The notes under the pieces were generated by a model that was not told where the DNA came from, did no database searches, and saw nothing but the letters and a program-made list of their open reading frames with translations. From positions 1 to 41,554 of the forward strand of contig DASTLT010000236.1 in NCBI GenBank assembly GCA_035714625.1: a stretch of 41,554 bases of DNA. The letters run 5' to 3'. Numbering within the stretch: the stretch's first letter is position 1; every line of letters begins with the position of its first letter. Position numbers and translations under genes: made by a program. Of the stretch, positions 1 through 10,615 are shown in pieces. Source of the stretch: GCA-003244245 sp035714625. GTDB lineage: Bacteria; Actinomycetota; Actinomycetes; Mycobacteriales; Pseudonocardiaceae.

Positions 1-564
1 TGGGCGGGCTTAGCCACTGTGGAGCACGGCCACCCCGACGACGGGCTGAAGATGCTGCAGTCGGCCCAGGTCGCGGCCTGGGCCATCCCCGCAGACCACC
101 CGTGGCGCAGCGCGGTCGAAGCGTGCGCGCTGATGGACTCCGCCACCGCGCTCGCCGCACTGGGAGCACCCCAGGACGCAGCCCGGCGCATGGGCACAGC
201 GCGCGACCTGTGGACACCCACCCCCACCGCCCCGTTCGGTGACCTGGACCGTCCCGCCGCGCTCCTGGAGATCGAGCACGGTCGGCTGGACGTTGCCGAA
301 CAGTTCGCCACGGCATCAATGCGGCGCTGGGAGGGCATCAGCGAGCGCGCCCGGGCCCGGTCCGGCACCATCCTCGCGACGATCCACGTCAAGGCCGGGG
401 AGTCACGCGGACTGCAACTGGCCGACGACGCCATCACCGACGTCGCCAAGCTGACCAGTGTCCGTGCCCGCCGGTGGCTCATGCCGCTTGCTGAAGCTCT
501 GGAGACCCGGCCCGGCTCCGACGCGCGGGAGCTGGCCCGGAAGGCCCGGCAGGTAGCGGCGTAG
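1..564 (+). CDS. C-terminal part of a TPR-type regulator (5' end outside window)
   Basis: The frame is open from the first base and ends with TAG at 562-564, so the N-terminus lies outside the window. The visible 187 residues are alpha-helical and Ala/Arg-rich, with paired-helix units resembling tetratricopeptide repeats (for example around ALMDSATALAALG and RLDVAEQFATASMRRW). Such C-termini are common in actinobacterial helix-turn-helix regulators with a TPR sensor region, but the HTH part cannot be seen here, so that assignment is inference. The gene ends about 130 bp before the leuS leader and is probably an independent unit. It could also be a plain TPR protein. Confidence 0.6.
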   Translation, partial: WAGLATVEHGHPDDGLKMLQSAQVAAWAIPADHPWRSAVEACALMDSATALAALGAPQDAARRMGTARDLWTPTPTAPFGDLDRPAALLEIEHGRLDVAEQFATASMRRWEGISERARARSGTILATIHVKAGESRGLQLADDAITDVAKLTSVRARRWLMPLAEALETRPGSDARELARKARQVAA

Positions 565-681
565 CAGGCCCGGCGGAGAGGAACGTTCCGGGCTCCCGAC
601 CAGTCCCGAGCACCAGTTCATCCGGCTTGACGCTCCCGACAGCCAGCACCCCTGGCCGATCAGGTGACGGGCACCAGCCGC

Positions 682-687
682 TATCCT
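682..687 (+). promoter_or_regulatory. -10 hexamer for the leuS leader transcript
   Basis: TATCCT fits the actinobacterial TAnnnT -10 pattern. It ends 6 nt before the GTG at 694, so the transcript should start at or next to that codon and the leader peptide would be leaderless. No convincing -35 is visible at the right spacing. TTGACG at 627-632 is too far upstream. Confidence 0.5.
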
Positions 688-693
688 GACCGC

Positions 694-732
694 GTGTGCC
701 TGGCCGGCCTGCTCCTTCCCGGGCCGCGCTGA
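694..732 (+). CDS. Leucine-rich leader peptide of the leuS attenuator
   Basis: A 12-codon frame starting with GTG reads MCLAGLLLPGPR and ends at TGA 730-732. Four of the twelve residues are leucine (CTG, CTG, CTC, CTT), three of them consecutive. The stop codon sits inside the left arm of the first downstream hairpin (724-753). This is the geometry of a classical amino-acid attenuator: ribosomes stalled for charged tRNA-Leu would change the folding downstream. Classical attenuators upstream of leuS have been predicted in some Streptomyces, which supports the reading. The peptide itself probably has no function beyond being translated. Confidence 0.75.
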   Translation: MCLAGLLLPGPR

Positions 733-753
733 CCGGCGGACCAGTCAGCGCGG
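724..753 (+). promoter_or_regulatory. First hairpin of the leuS attenuator
   Basis: A perfect 10-bp stem (arms CCGCGCTGAC 724-733 and GTCAGCGCGG 744-753, 10-nt loop) overlaps the leader-peptide stop codon and lies 4 nt before the terminator stem. It is probably the pause or 1:2 hairpin whose state depends on ribosome position. Which strand competes with the terminator cannot be settled by eye. Confidence 0.65.
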
Positions 754-757
754 CGAT

Positions 758-790
758 CCCCTCGCGGCCTGCCGGCCGGAGGGGTTTTCT
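758..790 (+). terminator. Rho-independent terminator (attenuator) before leuS
   Basis: The outer stem CCCCTC (758-763) pairs with GAGGGG (779-784), the inner stem is GGCC/GGCC (766-769 and 774-777), and TTTTCT follows at 785-790. A T-tract after a GC stem is unusual in this GC-rich window. It lies 64 nt before the leuS ATG with no gene end nearby, so it acts on the leuS transcript itself. Confidence 0.75.
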
Positions 791-854
791 ATTGCGCGAG
801 TCCGGGTGACCAGGCCGGATCCCTGAAGAAAACGATTATGAGCACGAGGACGGC

Positions 855-3344
<2,490 letters not shown>

Positions 3345-3385
3345 TCGGGTCCGGGTCCGGCTGGTGAAGGCCGGCTGGCCGGGGG

Positions 3386-4174
3386 TCAGAGGTCGATGCC
3401 GTGCTTGCGCAGCCAGGTGAGCGGGTTGATCTTCTCGCCGTCCGGGTTCCATACCTCGAAGTGCAGGTGCGGACCGGTCGAGTTGCCCCGGTTGCCCATC
3501 TCGGCGATCTCCTCGCCGGCTTGGACCCGTTCGCCTTCGTGCACCAGTGAGCGCTTGATGTGGCCGTAGACGGTGATCGTGCCGTCGGTGTGCCGGATGC
3601 GGACCCACAGCCCGAAGCCGCTGGCCGGACCGGACTCCACGACCACCCCGTCGGCTGCTGCGACGATCGGCGTTCCGATCCGGTTGGCGATGTCAATTCC
3701 CCAGTGGAAGGTGCCCCACCGGCCGCCGTACCCGGAAGTGAAGGTGCCCTCGGTGGGCAGCACGAACAGCGGCCGGCTGGCCTGTGCGTGCCGGGTGGCG
3801 CGCTCGGCCACCAGCCGGGCCCCCTTGGCCATGGCCTGCACGGCGTCGACCGCGGCGCGGTCCGCCGGTCCCGTCACCGGGAGGTACTCGGGTGCCGGCG
3901 CAGACCCGCCGACACCCGTCACGGTGGTCATCTCCCGGGCGGCGCCCAGCAGGACCGGGTGGTCGGAGACCGCCGCAGCGCTGTTGCTCACCGCCTGACC
4001 CGCGGCAACGACCGCACCGGCGGCGACCGCAGCGACCACTATCCGCCCGCGCACGGCGGCTGAGGGTCCCGCGACACGGTGCTCCGACCAGGGGCCCGCG
4101 GCACGACGGCGGTGTAGCGCCGTCTCGAGAGCCGGGGATGGTCGTCCGCCGCCCGGGGAGCGGTGTCGTGCCAA
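3386..4174 (-). CDS. Exported M23-family peptidoglycan metallopeptidase
   Basis: 262-residue cell-wall hydrolase. A basic N-terminus is followed by a hydrophobic segment (IVVAAVAAGAVVAAG, residues about 45-60) acting as signal or anchor, then a linker and a C-terminal LytM/M23 domain. Zinc ligands are visible in HWGID and HLHFE, with the usual GTFTSGYG lead-in. It should cleave stem-peptide cross-bridges outside the membrane. The best start is TTG at 4174, preceded by GGAAGG at about 6 nt spacing. It converges with leuS. Mycobacteria keep an M23 gene (Rv0950c) just upstream of sucC, so this is part of a conserved neighbourhood. Confidence 0.9.
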   Translation of the reverse strand: MARHRSPGGGRPSPALETALHRRRAAGPWSEHRVAGPSAAVRGRIVVAAVAAGAVVAAGQAVSNSAAAVSDHPVLLGAAREMTTVTGVGGSAPAPEYLPVTGPADRAAVDAVQAMAKGARLVAERATRHAQASRPLFVLPTEGTFTSGYGGRWGTFHWGIDIANRIGTPIVAAADGVVVESGPASGFGLWVRIRHTDGTITVYGHIKRSLVHEGERVQAGEEIAEMGNRGNSTGPHLHFEVWNPDGEKINPLTWLRKHGIDL

Positions 4175-4395
4175 GGCCTGCCTTCCCGCGTGGGTGCCGG
4201 GGTTCGGTTGCTTGGGGGGTTCGGTTTACGCAGTCAGTTGTAATCGGACCGTGACCAAGACCGGCCGGACACTAACGAAGGGCCACCCGGCGGGCAAGTG
4301 ATCGGGGAGGCTGTTAGTGCCGGGATCGGCCAGGGCTGGGTTCCTCGCGCTGGACGGTCGGCGGGCAGCACCCGGGCTAATCAAGCTGGTGGGCT

Positions 4396-5403
4396 TTAGG
4401 AAGCCGAGGTCGGCGAGGGGCTGCCCGCGCTCACGCTGGTCGCCTTGGCGACCCGCTCGGCGGTGGCCCGCTGCCGTACCGAGGACGTCCCGTCCAGTTG
4501 GGCCAGCGTGCTGACCACGGCGTGCACGGCGCGGGGGTCGACGGACAGCGACAGGTGCCCCACGTCGCTGAGCCGCAGGTTGGTCACCAGCAGGTCCGGA
4601 TGATCCAGCCGGGCATGCCGCTGCGGCACGATCAACTGGTCCAGCTCGCTCCAGACGGCCACGAAGCGGGTCCGGCAGTTCGGTGCGGGCTCGGCGAGCT
4701 CGGCCACCACGTCGGAATCCGGGCGGAGCTGGCGCAGCACCGGCGTGGGCAGCAGGTAGGCGGCCAGCGTGCCGTGGTGGGGGGTGCCCAGGCTGACCAG
4801 CGTGTGCACCCGCTCGTCCCCGCCGAGCCGTTGGACGTAGTAGCGAGCCACCAGCCCACCGAGCGAGTGCCCCACCACGTGTACCTGGTCGGCACTGGTC
4901 GCCTCGCAGATCCGTTCCACCTCGCGGCCGAACTCCCGGGCCGCACTGCGCACGTCCCCGGTGAGCGCGGTGAGCACGCTGTAGTTGATGCCGTAGACCA
5001 CCCCGAACCCGCGCTTGCGCAGGGCCCGGCCGAGGATCGCGAACACCGACCGGTTGTCCGCGATGCCGTGCACCAGCAGGATCGGCATCCCGGCGGCGCG
5101 CACGTCGGCGATCACCAGGCCGCGCCGGGCCGGGGGGAGGTCGTCGGTGCGGTAGCAGGTGTAGGGGCCGCCCGGGCTCAACTGCTCGGCGACCGCGCCC
5201 CACGGGTACAGCACCAGGTGCACGGCCAGCCAGCCGGCCTCCAGCAGCACTCCGCGCAGGCCGGAGGGCCGGGCGACAGTTCGGATGGTGCGGGACAGGG
5301 CGCCCAGCGCCGAGCATGCCGTCACCGGCACCGAACCGGTCGCGCAGGTGCCCTGGGCGGCCAGCTTCCCCGCGGCCTGCCCGACCTGTCCGACGGAGTT
5401 CAT
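4396..5403 (-). CDS. Alpha/beta-hydrolase lipase/esterase
   Basis: 335-residue protein with the lipase core: ILLVHGIADNR (oxyanion region), the nucleophile elbow GHSLGG (Ser), SLGTPHHGT, a later Asp region (WSELDQLIVP) and a His near DVGHLSL. This matches actinobacterial triacylglycerol lipase/esterase proteins. The substrate cannot be read from sequence. A hydrophobic segment near residues 50-70 (VLLEAGWLAVHLVLYPWG) may tether it to the membrane. The frame is open further upstream, but ATG 5403 is preferred because a TATCGT -10 element sits exactly 6 nt before it. Confidence 0.85.
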   Translation of the reverse strand: MNSVGQVGQAAGKLAAQGTCATGSVPVTACSALGALSRTIRTVARPSGLRGVLLEAGWLAVHLVLYPWGAVAEQLSPGGPYTCYRTDDLPPARRGLVIADVRAAGMPILLVHGIADNRSVFAILGRALRKRGFGVVYGINYSVLTALTGDVRSAAREFGREVERICEATSADQVHVVGHSLGGLVARYYVQRLGGDERVHTLVSLGTPHHGTLAAYLLPTPVLRQLRPDSDVVAELAEPAPNCRTRFVAVWSELDQLIVPQRHARLDHPDLLVTNLRLSDVGHLSLSVDPRAVHAVVSTLAQLDGTSSVRQRATAERVAKATSVSAGSPSPTSAS

Positions 5404-5409
5404 GCAATT

Positions 5410-5415
5410 ACGATA
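5410..5415 (-). promoter_or_regulatory. -10 hexamer placing the lipase start (leaderless)
   Basis: On the minus strand TATCGT is followed by 6 nt and then ATG (5403-5401), in a locally AT-rich stretch. This favours a leaderless transcript from ATG 5403. Confidence 0.5.
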
Positions 5416-5560
5416 AGTTGTTAACTCAACATTTGCATGCGCTAGACCCGACTGGCTCGGTGAGCGGTTCCCTCGACTTGCCGATGTGGCCACTCGCCTG
5501 CTGGGGTGGTCCTGCTGGTGGCGTTAGGGCACGACCCCCCAGGACCCGACCTGCGCGAGC

Positions 5561-5566
5561 TACGCT
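5561..5566 (+). promoter_or_regulatory. -10 hexamer of the B12-binding gene (leaderless)
   Basis: TACGCT is followed by 7 nt and the ATG at 5574. No Shine-Dalgarno sequence is seen before that ATG, so a leaderless start is likely. Confidence 0.45.
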
Positions 5567-5573
5567 GCTCTGC

Positions 5574-5981
<408 letters not shown>

Positions 5982-6068
5982 GCTGGTTCACCACTGCCAA
6001 CGGGTAGGTCGCTGGCGGTGGCTGGATAGGGTCGAGCGGTCGGGCCGCCCCACCCTCATGGAGATTGC

Positions 6069-7265
6069 GTGGATCTTTACGAATACCAGGCCAAGGACCT
6101 CTTCCAGGCGCATGGCGTCCCGGTGCTGCCCGGACGCGTGGTGAGCACCGCCGGGCAGGCCAGGGTCGCCGCCGAGGAACTCGGCTGTCCCGTCGTGATC
6201 AAGGCCCAGGTGAAGACCGGCGGGCGCGGCAAGGCCGGGGGGGTGAGGCTGGCCGGCTCGCCCGATGCGGCCGCCGAGCGGGCCGCCGCCATCCTGGGCA
6301 TGGACATCAAGGGCCATACCGTGCGCCGGGTGCTGGTGACCCCGGCCGCGGAGATCGCCGCCGAGTACTACCTGTCCTTCCTGGTCGACCGGACCAACCG
6401 CACCTTCCTCGCGATGGCGAGCGTCGAGGGCGGGATGGAGATCGAGGAGGTTGCCGCGACCAAGCCCGAGGCGCTGGCCAGGGTTCCGGTCGACCCCTTG
6501 GCCGGGGTGGACCTGGCCAAGGCCCGCGAGATCGTGGCGGCGGCGAGGTTCCCGGCCGAGGTGGCCGAGGCGGTGGCGGCGGTGACCGTCGCGCTGTGGG
6601 ACACCTTCGTCGCCGAGGAGGCCACCCTGGTCGAGGTCAACCCGCTGGTCCGCGATCCCAGTGACGCGATCATCGCGCTGGACGGGAAGGTGATCCTGGA
6701 CGCCAGCGCCGCGTTCCGCCACCCGGAGCACACCGGTCTCGCCGACGCCGCGGCGGACGACCCGCTGGAGGCCAAGGCCAGGGCCAAGGGCCTCAACTAC
6801 GTCAAGCTCGCCGGGCAGGTCGGGGTGATCGGCAACGGCGCGGGCCTGGTGATGTCGACCCTGGACGTGGTCGCCTACGCCGGCGAGGCGCACCAGGGAA
6901 TGCGACCGGCCAACTTCCTCGACATCGGTGGCGGGGCGAACGCGCAGGTGATGGCCGACGGGCTGGACATCATTCTCGACGACCCGGACGTGCGCTCGGT
7001 GTTCGTCAACGTGTTCGGTGGCATCACGGCCTGCGACCAGGTGGCCACCGGCATCGTGCAGGCCCTGGACATCCTGGGCAGCTCGGCAACCAAGCCGCTG
7101 GTCGTCCGGTTGGACGGCAACAACGTGGCGGCGGGCAGGCGCATCCTGGCCGCGGCCGCCCACCCCCTGGTGACCATGGTGGACACCATGGACGCCGCGG
7201 CCGACAAAGCCGCCGAGCTCGCCGCGGCGGCCCTGGCCACCCCGGCACCACTGAAGGGAGCCTGA
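6069..7265 (+). CDS. sucC: Succinyl-CoA synthetase beta subunit
   Basis: 398 residues, full length. With SucD it interconverts succinyl-CoA and succinate with nucleotide phosphorylation in the TCA cycle. The N-terminal ATP-grasp domain starts with DLYEYQAKDLF and has the nucleotide-lysine region KAQVKTGGRGKAGG. The C-terminal ligase domain shows NFLDIGGGA and NVFGGI. GTG 6069 is the start, with GGAG at 6060-6063. sucD follows after 3 bp, so the pair is one operon. Confidence 0.97.
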   Translation: MDLYEYQAKDLFQAHGVPVLPGRVVSTAGQARVAAEELGCPVVIKAQVKTGGRGKAGGVRLAGSPDAAAERAAAILGMDIKGHTVRRVLVTPAAEIAAEYYLSFLVDRTNRTFLAMASVEGGMEIEEVAATKPEALARVPVDPLAGVDLAKAREIVAAARFPAEVAEAVAAVTVALWDTFVAEEATLVEVNPLVRDPSDAIIALDGKVILDASAAFRHPEHTGLADAAADDPLEAKARAKGLNYVKLAGQVGVIGNGAGLVMSTLDVVAYAGEAHQGMRPANFLDIGGGANAQVMADGLDIILDDPDVRSVFVNVFGGITACDQVATGIVQALDILGSSATKPLVVRLDGNNVAAGRRILAAAAHPLVTMVDTMDAAADKAAELAAAALATPAPLKGA

Positions 7266-7268
7266 CCC

Positions 7269-8189
<921 letters not shown>

Positions 8190-8199
8190 AAGGTTCGCC

Positions 8200-8922
8200 A
8201 TGTCCAAGCCCTACGGCCAGCCTCCGGCTGCGCCGCAGCCAGAACCGGCCAGCGCAGCGCTGAACGGTCTGGGCTCGGCCAAGGTCCTCCCGCCGGTCGC
8301 GGGTGTCCTTGGCCTGGTCATCTACCTGCTCGCCTTCTCCGACGGGGCCGGCGGCTACCTGCGCGGTCTGCTCGGTGTCCTGCTCCTCGGTGGTGGCCTG
8401 CTCGCCGCCGCTGCGGTGCTGCCCAAAGCGCCGGCAACGCTGGTGCCGGCCACCGTGCTGGTGGTCACCGGCACGTTGTTCCTGCTGATCGATGTGGCCA
8501 AGAGCCCGGCCTTCTTCGGCCCGGCCAGCGGGCTGGTGCAGACCCCTGGGCTGGTGGTGGTCGCGCTCGTGCTGGCGTTCCTGCAGTCGGCCGTCTGCCT
8601 GGTGGCGCTGCTCGTGGAGACCGGGGTGGTGAAACCTGCCCCCCGGGTCAACCCCTTCCCCCGGCCGCTGTGGTCCTCCCAGCAACCCGGTGGCTACCCC
8701 GGTCCGTCCGCGCCGAGCAGGTACCCGGGCTCATCCGCCCCCGGCTTCACCCCCCAGCAGCCCTACCCTCCCGAGCCGGTTCAATACCAGCCCCCGCAAG
8801 GCCCCGCCGGGAGCCAACCTGGTCCGTATGGCGCCGAGCCGGGTGCGCCAGGCCACCCCGGGCCGCCCGACCAGCGGCGGGACCCGTCGCCTGGTGGTTC
8901 GGCGTCGACCGGCCAGGACTGA
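8200..8922 (+). CDS. DUF5336 membrane protein with Pro-rich C-terminus (34-kDa antigen family)
   Basis: 240 residues. A short Pro/Ala-rich N-terminus is followed by four hydrophobic segments between about residues 28 and 142 (for example VLGLVIYLLAF, LLGVLLLGGGLLAAAAV, VLVVTGTLFLL). A Pro/Gly/Gln-rich tail with PSAPSRYPGSSAPG-like repeats follows. This is the architecture of the mycobacterial 34-kDa antigenic protein family (Rv0954), also found just after sucCD there, so both sequence pattern and synteny support the call. Function is unknown; it is an integral membrane protein. ATG 8200 follows AAAGG at 8190. Confidence 0.8.
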   Translation: MSKPYGQPPAAPQPEPASAALNGLGSAKVLPPVAGVLGLVIYLLAFSDGAGGYLRGLLGVLLLGGGLLAAAAVLPKAPATLVPATVLVVTGTLFLLIDVAKSPAFFGPASGLVQTPGLVVVALVLAFLQSAVCLVALLVETGVVKPAPRVNPFPRPLWSSQQPGGYPGPSAPSRYPGSSAPGFTPQQPYPPEPVQYQPPQGPAGSQPGPYGAEPGAPGHPGPPDQRRDPSPGGSASTGQD

Positions 8923-8939
8923 ACTACCCGGCGAGCCAG

Positions 8940-9818
8940 CTAGCCCGTCGATCTGACCTCGATCTTGCCCTGGCGAACCCGGGTCTCGTAGCCGGGCTGG
9001 GGGGCCACGGCAGGCCCTCGTGTGACAGATCCGTCCTGCAGCGAGAAACGGCTGAAGTGCCAGGGGCAGACGATCTCCTGGCCGTCGATCTCGCCCTCGT
9101 GAAGGGGGCCGCCTCGGTGGCTGCACCGGTTGGCGAGCGCGGCGATCGTGCCGTCCATCCGGTAGAGCATGATGTCCTGACCGGAGACCGTGACGTGCTG
9201 CGGCTTTCCGCTGGCAAGCTCGGTGGCGTCCAGTACTGCGGTCCAGTCTGTGATCGGCCCCTCGAAGGCGTTGTGGTCGACGCCCAGGCCCTTGCGGTAG
9301 GAGAGATGCCCGCCGAGGAAGCTCGCTGCGGTCAGCAGGCCGACACCGATCAGGGACAGCGTGATGCCCTGGGCGCGCTTGCCCCCGCGGCGGGCCAGGT
9401 AGGAGGCGGCGAACAGGCCGGTCGCCGCGACGCTGCCCAGAGCGTGCGCAGACCCGGTGGCCAGAATGGGCGCTTCGACCTCATCGGAGAGGTCGGACAA
9501 GCCGGCGGCTGCGGTGGGCAAGGCCGCGAGCACGCCCAGTCCTACGAGGGTGTCGGATCCACGGCGGGTGGCGGCGCTGGTGCCGCCGAGGATCTCTGCC
9601 AGATCGAGCAGCGAGGCGCTGGTCCATGCCCCGATGGGGAGGTCGGTGAGCATCGGGTGTGCGGGGTGGCCAAGCCAGGTGCCGCTGAGCAGGTCCTTGA
9701 CCGGACCGGCCTGGACCAGTTTGGCCACCGGTTTGGTGACCGCTCTGCCTGCAGCGCTCAGTGCTCCGGAGCGCTCCAGCCCTTCGGTCAGCGACTCCAG
9801 CCAACGAACGGTAACCAT
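8940..9818 (-). CDS. DUF2231 membrane domain fused to a Rieske [2Fe-2S] domain
   Basis: 292 residues. Residues about 45-170 form a DUF2231-type region with several hydrophobic helices (begins HPAHPMLTDLPIGAW). Residues about 190-290 are a Rieske ferredoxin domain with both ligand motifs, CSHRGG and CPWHFS, separated by the usual 15-17 residues. It is probably a membrane-bound electron-transfer protein; its partners are unknown. It is divergent from the regulator at 9923 and shares a 104-bp control region with it, so it is a likely target. A consensus promoter (TTGACA, 17 nt, TAAGGT) serves it. Confidence 0.9.
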   Translation of the reverse strand: MVTVRWLESLTEGLERSGALSAAGRAVTKPVAKLVQAGPVKDLLSGTWLGHPAHPMLTDLPIGAWTSASLLDLAEILGGTSAATRRGSDTLVGLGVLAALPTAAAGLSDLSDEVEAPILATGSAHALGSVAATGLFAASYLARRGGKRAQGITLSLIGVGLLTAASFLGGHLSYRKGLGVDHNAFEGPITDWTAVLDATELASGKPQHVTVSGQDIMLYRMDGTIAALANRCSHRGGPLHEGEIDGQEIVCPWHFSRFSLQDGSVTRGPAVAPQPGYETRVRQGKIEVRSTG

Positions 9819-9847
9819 GGTTGTGCTCCTCGTCGTGGAGTAACCCC

Positions 9848-9916
9848 TTCTATCGCTAATAGAAGTTGACCTTAGAGTCGGAGAACATTTCTGTCAACGA
9901 ACGTTAGTCTTAGAAT
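9848..9916. promoter_or_regulatory. Divergent promoters and candidate operator
   Basis: For the minus-strand Rieske gene: -35 TTGACA (9897-9892), 17 nt, -10 TAAGGT (9874-9869). A perfect inverted repeat TTCTAT-N5-ATAGAA (9848-9864) lies over the expected start point, a good place for a repressor. A second inverted pair, GTTGAC (9865-9870) and GTCAAC (9893-9898), flanks the promoter. For the plus-strand regulator gene, TAGAAT (9911-9916) ends 6 nt before GTG 9923, suggesting a leaderless start. Confidence 0.6.
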
Positions 9917-9922
9917 GACCGG

Positions 9923-10615
9923 GTGGGAGAGACCCTGGACCGCCAGGTCGCCGCCATCGCCGCACTGGATGAGCCGACCCGTCGGCGGCTGTACGAGCAT
10001 GTGGTGCGGCAGCGAGAACCGGTGAGTCGGGATGAGGCCGCCGCAGCGGTGGGTGCGCGCCGCAGCACCGCGGCGTTCCACCTGAACCGCCTCGTTGACG
10101 AGGGCCTCCTGCAAGCCGTTCACCAGCGACGTACCGGGCGCAGCGGACCCGGTGCCGGTCGCCCCGCGAAGCTCTACACCCGGTCCCCACAGCAGATAGC
10201 CGTATCACTGCCTGCGCGTCGCTATGACCTGGCCGGACGCCTGTTTGCCGCCGCCATCGATGAGTCCGAGCGCACCGGAGAAGCGCCGCGGGCGGTCCTG
10301 CACCACCGCGCCTACCAGCTCGGTGCCGACCTCGGCCGCACGGCTCGCACCGAGCTCCACCACCCTGACCCGGAGCACCGGATGGTCCGTTCGGCCCTGG
10401 AGGCAGCCGGATTCGAGCCGCGCCTTGATACCGACGATGTCACCTTGGGCAACTGCCCGTTCCACGCCCTGGCGCAGGACTACACCCAACTGGTCTGCGG
10501 AATGAACCTCAGCCTCCTCACCGGGCTGCTCCACGGACTTGACTACACCCGACTGGACCCCTGCCTAGACCCAGCGTCCGGTGGCTGCTGCATCCGCCTC
10601 CGGGCAGCCACCTAG
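9923..10615 (+). CDS. ArsR/SufR-like HTH regulator with Cys-rich C-terminus
   Basis: 230 residues. The N-terminal winged helix-turn-helix (residues about 10-90) includes LDEPTRRRLYEHV and STAAFHLNRLVDEGLL. The C-terminal half has NCPFHALA, then a cysteine after 13 residues, then a distal DPCLDPASGGCC. This spacing resembles Fe-S or metal-sensing regulators of the SufR type. Binding of a cluster is inference. It is divergently transcribed from the Rieske gene and probably controls it through the TTCTAT/ATAGAA site. Its stop overlaps the stop of the convergent oxidoreductase gene by 4 nt (CTAG). Confidence 0.8.
   Translation: MGETLDRQVAAIAALDEPTRRRLYEHVVRQREPVSRDEAAAAVGARRSTAAFHLNRLVDEGLLQAVHQRRTGRSGPGAGRPAKLYTRSPQQIAVSLPARRYDLAGRLFAAAIDESERTGEAPRAVLHHRAYQLGADLGRTARTELHHPDPEHRMVRSALEAAGFEPRLDTDDVTLGNCPFHALAQDYTQLVCGMNLSLLTGLLHGLDYTRLDPCLDPASGGCCIRLRAAT

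Noticed and set aside
627..632. TTGACG as the -35 of the leuS leader
   Set aside because: 49 bp separate it from the TATCCT -10 element.
4175..4395. c-di-AMP (ydaO) riboswitch before the M23 peptidase
   Set aside because: The gene context fits, but I could not match the conserved core by eye; only a short direct repeat is reported.
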